Shown here: positions 6,254-10,536 of the stretch, piece after piece | How positions within the stretch are numbered: the first letter of the stretch is position 1 | Layout: each line of letters starts with the position of its first letter | DNA from: an uncultured Muribaculaceae bacterium | GTDB lineage: Bacteria; Bacteroidota; Bacteroidia; Bacteroidales; Muribaculaceae | Reading direction: 5' to 3' | NCBI GenBank assembly: GCA_910584665.1 | Contig: CAJUBL010000079.1 | Location: forward strand, 1-10,536 | DNA length: 10,536 bases | Notes under the pieces: model-generated | Told to the model about the DNA's origin: nothing | Database searches by the model: none | Seen by the model: the letters and a program-made list of their open reading frames with translations, nothing else | Position numbers and translations under genes: made by a program

Positions 6254-6604
6254 ATGATAAACAACAAGACCATAGATGCCATATACAAGAAGTACAGCAA
6301 TCGTCCCGAGAGCCTTGACGAGCTGAACATACCATTGCTGTTCGAAGCTGCTCATGATGAACATGGCATCGAGATAAAAGGCCATGATATAGTCATCAAC
6401 AGCCTTGATCAATGGTCTCCGTTCCATACAATTGACCTGCATAGAGTTCACGCAATTCTGGACTTCGACCGATATATTGCCATAGTACTCCACTCGTCAA
6501 TTATCTTCATAGGAAAACATAATAATGAGATACACATACATGTCAAGGAAGTGAAGCCATCGATTGCCGACCGCATGCGCAATCTCTTCTGCGCGTGCAT
6601 CTGA
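6254..6604 (+). CDS. Small histidine-rich protein of unknown function
   Basis: I do not recognise this 116-residue protein. It has no signal peptide and no clear membrane helix, so it is probably cytoplasmic. Ten of 116 residues are histidine, and seven of them fall in residues 58-96, within an alternating hydrophobic pattern that suggests beta strands (RVHAILDFDRYIAIVLHSSI, then IGKHNNEIHIHVKEV). The N-terminal third (IDAIYKKYSNRPESLDELNI) looks helical. The tail contains a CAC motif just before the final Ile. Codon use, including frequent ATA for isoleucine, matches the neighbouring genes, which supports a real native gene. It stands alone between a terminator and the rfbA promoter, and I found no good promoter of its own. 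Metal binding is possible from the His/Cys content but is only a guess. Confidence 0.72.
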   Translation: MINNKTIDAIYKKYSNRPESLDELNIPLLFEAAHDEHGIEIKGHDIVINSLDQWSPFHTIDLHRVHAILDFDRYIAIVLHSSIIFIGKHNNEIHIHVKEVKPSIADRMRNLFCACI

Positions 6605-6703
6605 CACCACCACAGGTCGTTCAACTCGGACGATACTGTTCCTGATATCTGATCCAGCCATTTCTGTATTCTTTGCAAAAACATCTGCCGGATTTTTTTT
6701 CGT

Positions 6704-6735
6704 TTTGGTTATCTATCATAAAAGATGTATTTTTG
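6704..6735 (+). promoter_or_regulatory. Bacteroidota-type promoter of rfbACD
   Basis: TTTG at 6704-6707, exactly 20 bases, then TATTTTTG at 6728-6735: a full match to the Bacteroides consensus, preceded by a run of T. Transcription should start near 6742, leaving a leader of about 20 nt with no Shine-Dalgarno site. The bases between the previous stop codon (6604) and this promoter hold no other feature I can support. Confidence 0.85.
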
Positions 6736-6761
6736 TAGGTAAACAACGTAATCATTACCAA

Positions 6762-7658
6762 ATGAAAGGAATCGTACTTGCCGGCGGATCAGGCACTCGC
6801 CTCTACCCCATAACCAAGGGTGTAAGCAAGCAGCTATTGCCTATCTATGATAAACCGATGGTCTACTACCCTATCTCGACTCTCATGGAGGCCGGCATAA
6901 GGGATATTCTTATCATAACCACTCCTCAGGATCTGCCTTTATTCGAGCGTTTACTCGGAGACGGGAGAGACTTCGGTCTTTCTCTCACATATGCACCACA
7001 GCCATCACCCGACGGACTCGCGCAGGCATTCATCATAGGCCGCGAATTCATAGGAGAAGATAGCGTATGTCTTATCCTGGGAGATAACATTTTCCATGGG
7101 CCCGAATTTGACCGGGTTCTTAAACAATCGGTCGATCTTGTCGTTAAAGAAAATAAGGCTACCGTCTTCGGTTACCGGGTCAATGATCCTGAGAGGTATG
7201 GTGTAGCAGAATTTGATTCCGATGGCAACTGTCTTTCAATCGAAGAGAAACCGGCAGAGCCTAAATCAAACTATGCTGTTGTAGGGCTGTATTTTTACCC
7301 GAACAGGGTAGTTGATATTGCGGCCCGCATCAGACCGTCAGCCCGAGGCGAGCTCGAGATAACCTCTGTAAATCAGGCTTTCCTTAATGAAGGGGCACTG
7401 AAAGTACGTACACTTCCCCGCGGATTTGCCTGGCTCGATACCGGAACACACGACTCCCTGGCCGAAGCTTCCATATATGTCGAAGTATTAGAAAAACGCC
7501 AGGGCCTCAAAATAGCCTGTCTTGAGGGCATAGCCTACACCAACGGCTGGATTACACGTCAGCACCTTATCGACACGGCAATTCCAATGAAACAGAACCA
7601 ATACGGCCAATATCTGCTGAAACTGGCCGGAGAAAGCAACCAGACATGGAACTCATAA
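6762..7658 (+). CDS. rfbA: Glucose-1-phosphate thymidylyltransferase
   Basis: The 298-residue enzyme makes dTDP-glucose and pyrophosphate from dTTP and glucose-1-phosphate, the first step of dTDP-L-rhamnose synthesis in the cytoplasm. The nucleotidyltransferase signature GGSGTRLYPITKGVSKQLLP spans residues 8-27. The metal-binding aspartate pair is Asp108 (LGDNIFHG) and Asp226 (WLDTGTH), and EEKP (161-164) and YAVVGLYFY (171-179) are family-typical. Length is normal for RmlA. The frame is open upstream to 6564, but that extension would cover the promoter and overlap the preceding gene, so the ATG at 6762 (MKGIVLAGG) is the start. Its last 13 bases overlap rfbC. Confidence 0.97.
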   Translation: MKGIVLAGGSGTRLYPITKGVSKQLLPIYDKPMVYYPISTLMEAGIRDILIITTPQDLPLFERLLGDGRDFGLSLTYAPQPSPDGLAQAFIIGREFIGEDSVCLILGDNIFHGPEFDRVLKQSVDLVVKENKATVFGYRVNDPERYGVAEFDSDGNCLSIEEKPAEPKSNYAVVGLYFYPNRVVDIAARIRPSARGELEITSVNQAFLNEGALKVRTLPRGFAWLDTGTHDSLAEASIYVEVLEKRQGLKIACLEGIAYTNGWITRQHLIDTAIPMKQNQYGQYLLKLAGESNQTWNS

Positions 7659-8194
7659 AAACAGATATTGACGGAGTAGTAATTCTCAAGCCACGGATAT
7701 TCGGTGACTCCCGCGGATACTTTATGGAAAGTTATAACAGGTCGGTCTTTAATTCGATAGTCGGACAGATTGATTTTGTTCAGGACAACGAGTCTCGCTC
7801 GGCCGGAGGTGTCGTGCGCGGGTTACATTTCCAGTTACCGCCTTACAGTCAGGCAAAACTTGTGAGATGTATCAGCGGACGAGTGCTTGACGTTGCCGTC
7901 GACTTACGGTGTGCATCACCCACATATGGCCGTCACGTTGCCGTAGAACTGAGCGGTGAAAACGGATTACAGATGTTTATTCCACGAGGATTCGCTCATG
8001 GCTTCTCCGTACTCAGTGACACCGCGGTTTTTCAGTACAAATGTGACAACCTGTACCATCCCGAAGCAGAGGGAGGCATATCGGTCAGCGATCCGTCACT
8101 TGACATTGACTGGAAAATCGACATCGGCACAGCCACCATAAGTGATAAAGACCGGCACCATCCGCGTCTTGAAGATTTCGACTCACCATTCTGA
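7646..8194 (+). CDS. rfbC: dTDP-4-dehydrorhamnose 3,5-epimerase
   Basis: The 182-residue protein is a cupin-fold RmlC. It epimerises C3 and C5 of dTDP-4-keto-6-deoxyglucose, the third step of rhamnose synthesis. Family motifs are DSRGYFMESYN (residues 21-31), VVRGLHFQ (56-63) and FIPRGFAHGF (111-120). The catalytic base His61 is clear. Asp169 in ISDKDRHHP is its probable partner, Tyr131 the probable general acid and Lys71 the conserved active-site lysine. The ATG lies inside the rfbA coding end, giving a 13-base overlap in another frame. The resulting start MELIKTDIDGVVIL fits the usual RmlC N-terminus, so the overlap is probably genuine and points to coupled translation. Confidence 0.96.
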   Translation: MELIKTDIDGVVILKPRIFGDSRGYFMESYNRSVFNSIVGQIDFVQDNESRSAGGVVRGLHFQLPPYSQAKLVRCISGRVLDVAVDLRCASPTYGRHVAVELSGENGLQMFIPRGFAHGFSVLSDTAVFQYKCDNLYHPEAEGGISVSDPSLDIDWKIDIGTATISDKDRHHPRLEDFDSPF

Positions 8195-8208
8195 CAACAT
8201 AAGAGGTA

Positions 8209-9078
8209 ATGAGAATACTTGTAACAGGAAGCGAAGGCCAGTTAGGCCAATGCATCAGGAAGGCTGTCGCACACTCGGCCAACGAATATATCTTCACCGA
8301 TGTCGATGACTTCGATATCACCGATCCCGTAGCTGTTGATCTGATGATACGTTGCAACGATTTTCAGGTAATCATAAACTGTGCCGCATTCACCGATGTA
8401 GACCGGGCCGAAAGCCAGGAAGAGATAGCCGAACTCATAAATGCTACCGCTGTAGGATATCTTGCCGGAGCGGCCCGGAAGTATAACGTACTGCTTGTCC
8501 ACATATCCACCGACTACATCTTCGGAGGCAATATCAACAATACTCCCTGCACAGAAGATCAGACACCCAATCCCACAGGAGCCTACGGTCGTACCAAGCT
8601 ACACGGAGAACAGGCTATCACAGAAAGCGGATGCCGCCACATCATCCTGCGTACCGCCTGGCTCTATAGCGACCATGGCAGAAACTTCGTAAAAACCATA
8701 ATGTCACTCTCAGCCGAGAAGAAGGAACTGAAAGTAGTCGTTGACCAGACAGGCACACCCACCAACGCGCATGACCTCGCCGGAGCAATAGTCGGGATTA
8801 TCGATAATAATCTTTATGATGGCAATGAAGGTATATACCACTACTCCAACGAAGGTGTATGCTCATGGTATGACTTCGCTGAGGCGATAGTCCGCATAGC
8901 AGGTCATACAGACTGTAATATACAGCCATGTAGCAGTAACGAATTTCCGTCTCCGGTAAAACGGCCGGCCTACTCGGTACTCGACAAGACAAAGATCAGA
9001 AAAACATTCGGAATAAAGATACCATACTGGACTGACTCTCTGAAAAAATGCATCGATCAACTTAATGAACTGAATTAA
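8209..9078 (+). CDS. rfbD: dTDP-4-dehydrorhamnose reductase
   Basis: The 289-residue short-chain reductase carries out the last step, NAD(P)H-dependent reduction to dTDP-L-rhamnose. It begins with a Rossmann glycine motif VTGSEGQLG (residues 5-13), followed by INCAAFTDVDRAE (56-68), HISTDYIFGG (98-107) and the catalytic YGRTK (Tyr126, Lys130). RTAWLYS (148-154), DQTGTPTNAHDLA (179-191) and RPAYSVLD (252-259) are RmlD hallmarks. It starts 14 bases after rfbC. The leader has GAGGT only one base from the ATG, too near for a normal Shine-Dalgarno site. It is likely the last gene transcribed efficiently from the rfbA promoter, because a hairpin follows. Confidence 0.97.
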   Translation: MRILVTGSEGQLGQCIRKAVAHSANEYIFTDVDDFDITDPVAVDLMIRCNDFQVIINCAAFTDVDRAESQEEIAELINATAVGYLAGAARKYNVLLVHISTDYIFGGNINNTPCTEDQTPNPTGAYGRTKLHGEQAITESGCRHIILRTAWLYSDHGRNFVKTIMSLSAEKKELKVVVDQTGTPTNAHDLAGAIVGIIDNNLYDGNEGIYHYSNEGVCSWYDFAEAIVRIAGHTDCNIQPCSSNEFPSPVKRPAYSVLDKTKIRKTFGIKIPYWTDSLKKCIDQLNELN

Positions 9079-9110
9079 ACTTATTACAAAATGTGAAATC
9101 CGAAACTGAT

Positions 9111-9140
9111 GCAGACCTTACTTTTAACCTTCAGGTCTGT
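9111..9140 (+). terminator. Hairpin after rfbD, possible weak or partial terminator
   Basis: GCAGACCT (9111-9118) pairs with AGGTCTGT (9133-9140): seven perfect pairs plus an outer G-U, with a 14-base loop. Only three T follow the stem, so full termination is doubtful. It lies 33 bases after the rfbD stop and could lower rfbB expression relative to rfbACD. Confidence 0.4.
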
Positions 9141-9171
9141 TTCCGGTCGATTTCTTCTCTTTTCCCGGTTA

Positions 9172-9187
9172 CGATGGAATCCCATCG
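9172..9187 (+). other. Short perfect hairpin in the rfbD-rfbB gap
   Basis: CGATGG (9172-9177), loop AATC, CCATCG (9182-9187): a six-base-pair perfect stem with a four-base loop. No T-run follows. An ATG inside its left arm (9174) opens a 20-codon frame ending at TAA 9234-9236. No further function is visible in the 199-base gap. Confidence 0.3.
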
Positions 9188-9277
9188 CACCCTCAGAAAG
9201 CTCGGAATTGCCTCGAAAACAGCCTCTGGATGTTAATTTGCAATAAGTTTAAATCAGTTCAACAGGTCTTGAATAGA

Positions 9278-10411
9278 ATGAAACGGAATATATTAATAAC
9301 CGGTGGAGCCGGATTTATCGGTTCTCACGTCGTCAGGCTGTTTGTCAGCAAATATCCGGAATATAATATTGTCAATCTCGACAAACTTACATATGCCGGC
9401 AATCTCGCCAACCTCAAGGATATTGAAAACAGCCCTAACTACACATTCATAAAAGCAGATATAGCAGATTTCGGCCTGATGCGCCGTATAATGACCGACA
9501 AAAAGATTGACGGTATCATACATCTTGCCGCCGAAAGTCACGTAGACCGTTCGATAAAGGACCCTTTCACTTTCGCCCGCACCAATGTCATGGGGACTCT
9601 CGCACTGCTTCAGGCCGCCCGCGAATACTGGGAATCACTTCCAGAGGGATATAACGGCAAGCTTTTCTATCACATCTCTACCGATGAGGTATATGGTGCT
9701 CTCGATATCACACATCCCGACGGTACCCAGGCTCCGTTCACTACGAAAGCCTCTGCCGGTGACCATATGGCATTCGGCACTGAATTTTTTGTCGAAACCA
9801 CAAGTTACAGTCCCCATTCTCCCTACTCGGCTTCCAAGGCCTCCGGCGATCACTTTGTACGTGCCTACCATGACACCTACGGAATGCCATCTATAGTCAC
9901 CAACTGCTCCAACAACTACGGACCATATCAGTTCCCGGAAAAGTTAATACCGTTATTCATCAACAATATACTTCACAGGAAACCACTACCCGTATATGGA
10001 CGCGGCGAGAACGTACGCGACTGGCTGTACGTCGAAGACCATGCCCGCGCCATTGACCTGATATTCCATAAAGGTACAATCGCAGAGACATATAACATAG
10101 GCGGATTCAACGAATGGAAAAATATCGATCTCATCAAGATTCTGATAAAAACTGTCGACCGCCTGACAGGCTACAATGAGGGACATAGCGACAATCTCAT
10201 AACCTATATCACCGACCGTCCCGGTCACGATATGCGTTATGCCATAGACTCCCGCAAACTGCAGCATGAACTCGGATGGGAACCATCTCTGCAGTTCGAG
10301 GAAGGAATCGAACGCACCGTGAAATGGTATCTCGACAATCAGGACTGGATGGATAATGTCACATCAGGAGAATATGAACATTACTACGACAATATGTACC
10401 GAGGACGCTGA
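9278..10411 (+). CDS. rfbB: dTDP-glucose 4,6-dehydratase
   Basis: The 377-residue enzyme converts dTDP-glucose to dTDP-4-keto-6-deoxyglucose, the second step of the rhamnose pathway, with bound NAD. It opens with the Rossmann motif ITGGAGFIGSHVVRLF (7-22), then HLAAESHVDRSI (82-93), HISTDEVYG with Thr135, Asp136 and Glu137 (132-140), and SPYSASK with Tyr183 and Lys187. NCSNNYGPYQFPEKLIPL (209-226) is also diagnostic. I chose the ATG at 9278 (MKRNILITGG); the frame is open to an ATG at 9230, but those 16 residues precede the normal start of the fold. Compared with the Escherichia coli enzyme as I remember it, the stretch between STDEVYG and SPYSASK is about 14 residues longer. It sits 199 bases after rfbD rather than tightly linked, and I see no strong promoter in the gap. 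Confidence 0.97.
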   Translation: MKRNILITGGAGFIGSHVVRLFVSKYPEYNIVNLDKLTYAGNLANLKDIENSPNYTFIKADIADFGLMRRIMTDKKIDGIIHLAAESHVDRSIKDPFTFARTNVMGTLALLQAAREYWESLPEGYNGKLFYHISTDEVYGALDITHPDGTQAPFTTKASAGDHMAFGTEFFVETTSYSPHSPYSASKASGDHFVRAYHDTYGMPSIVTNCSNNYGPYQFPEKLIPLFINNILHRKPLPVYGRGENVRDWLYVEDHARAIDLIFHKGTIAETYNIGGFNEWKNIDLIKILIKTVDRLTGYNEGHSDNLITYITDRPGHDMRYAIDSRKLQHELGWEPSLQFEEGIERTVKWYLDNQDWMDNVTSGEYEHYYDNMYRGR

Positions 10412-10433
10412 ATCCCACACATATAGACCGGAC

Positions 10434-10473
10434 AAAAAACACAGGCATGTAATCAATCCCGATCACATGCCTG
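10434..10473. terminator. Hairpin terminator after rfbB, probably bidirectional
   Basis: CAGGCATGT (10442-10450) and ACATGCCTG (10465-10473) form a perfect 9-bp stem around a 14-base loop. On the plus strand only CTTTAC follows. On the minus strand the stem is followed by TGTTTTTTGTCC (six T at 10439-10434), a proper U-tract. It therefore suits a convergent minus-strand gene beyond the right edge as well as rfbB. The remaining bases to 10536 are AT-rich with no feature I can support. Confidence 0.75.
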
Positions 10474-10536
10474 CTTTACATAATAAGTAAGTCGTAAAAA
10501 TTAATTTATACTAAGCCGCATGGGCAAAATTGATTT

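Noticed and set aside
6564..6761. 66-residue upstream extension of RfbA
   Set aside because: It would overlap the preceding gene and cover a perfect promoter; the nucleotidyltransferase fold begins right at the ATG at 6762.
9174..9236. 20-codon open frame as a leader peptide for rfbB
   Set aside because: Frames this short are expected by chance. There is no promoter, no codon-rich regulatory run and no terminator-antiterminator pair, so it is mentioned only within the gap finding.
1..10536. Mobile elements, CRISPR arrays, tRNA or rRNA genes, toxin-antitoxin or defence systems
   Set aside because: I searched both strands by eye for terminal repeats, regular repeat-spacer spacing, transposase motifs and tRNA-like folds and saw none; every long gene has a housekeeping assignment except the one at 6254.

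Overview
This window reads as a chromosomal segment from a member of the Bacteroidales. A Muribaculaceae-like genome is my best guess, from the moderate GC content and codon style, but I cannot fix the family by eye. The phylum call rests on three things: promoters of the Bacteroidota type (TTTG, about 20 bases, TAnnTTTG), AT-rich leaders that almost never carry a Shine-Dalgarno sequence, and a propionate-pathway operon of the Bacteroides style. I found no insertion sequence, CRISPR array, tRNA, rRNA, integrase or prophage gene. No stretch longer than about 240 bases lacks a gene.

Left part (1-1290). On the minus strand are the start of rpsR (bS18, running off the left edge), rpsF (bS6) and a DJ-1/PfpI family gene. 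rpsF has a textbook Bacteroidota promoter with a leader under 40 nt. rpsR is preceded by a perfect Shine-Dalgarno sequence inside the end of rpsF. This stands out in a phylum whose ribosomes normally hide the anti-Shine-Dalgarno in a pocket built partly from bS6 and bS18.

Middle part (1246-6120). On the plus strand is a compact five-gene operon: methylmalonyl-CoA epimerase, carboxyltransferase subunit (mmdA), a lamin-tail-domain/OadG fusion (the small delta or gamma-like subunit), biotin carrier (mmdC) and Na+-pumping beta subunit (mmdB). It ends at a strong 16-bp hairpin. Together these would epimerise (R)- to (S)-methylmalonyl-CoA and decarboxylate it to propionyl-CoA, using the energy to export Na+. 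This is the second half of the succinate route to propionate; the mutase is not in this window.

Right part (6254-10536). A small histidine-rich protein of unknown function stands alone. A perfect promoter then drives rfbA-rfbC-rfbD, and rfbB follows after a 199-base gap. These four genes are the complete set for making dTDP-L-rhamnose from glucose-1-phosphate and dTTP. A 9-bp hairpin closes the region; its better U-tract lies on the minus strand, which hints at a convergent gene beyond the right edge.

Most of the window is core metabolism. The points most worth following are the rpsR Shine-Dalgarno, the periplasmic lamin-tail domain built into a Na+-pump subunit, and the unidentified 116-residue protein. 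I did not see a clearly new multi-gene system.
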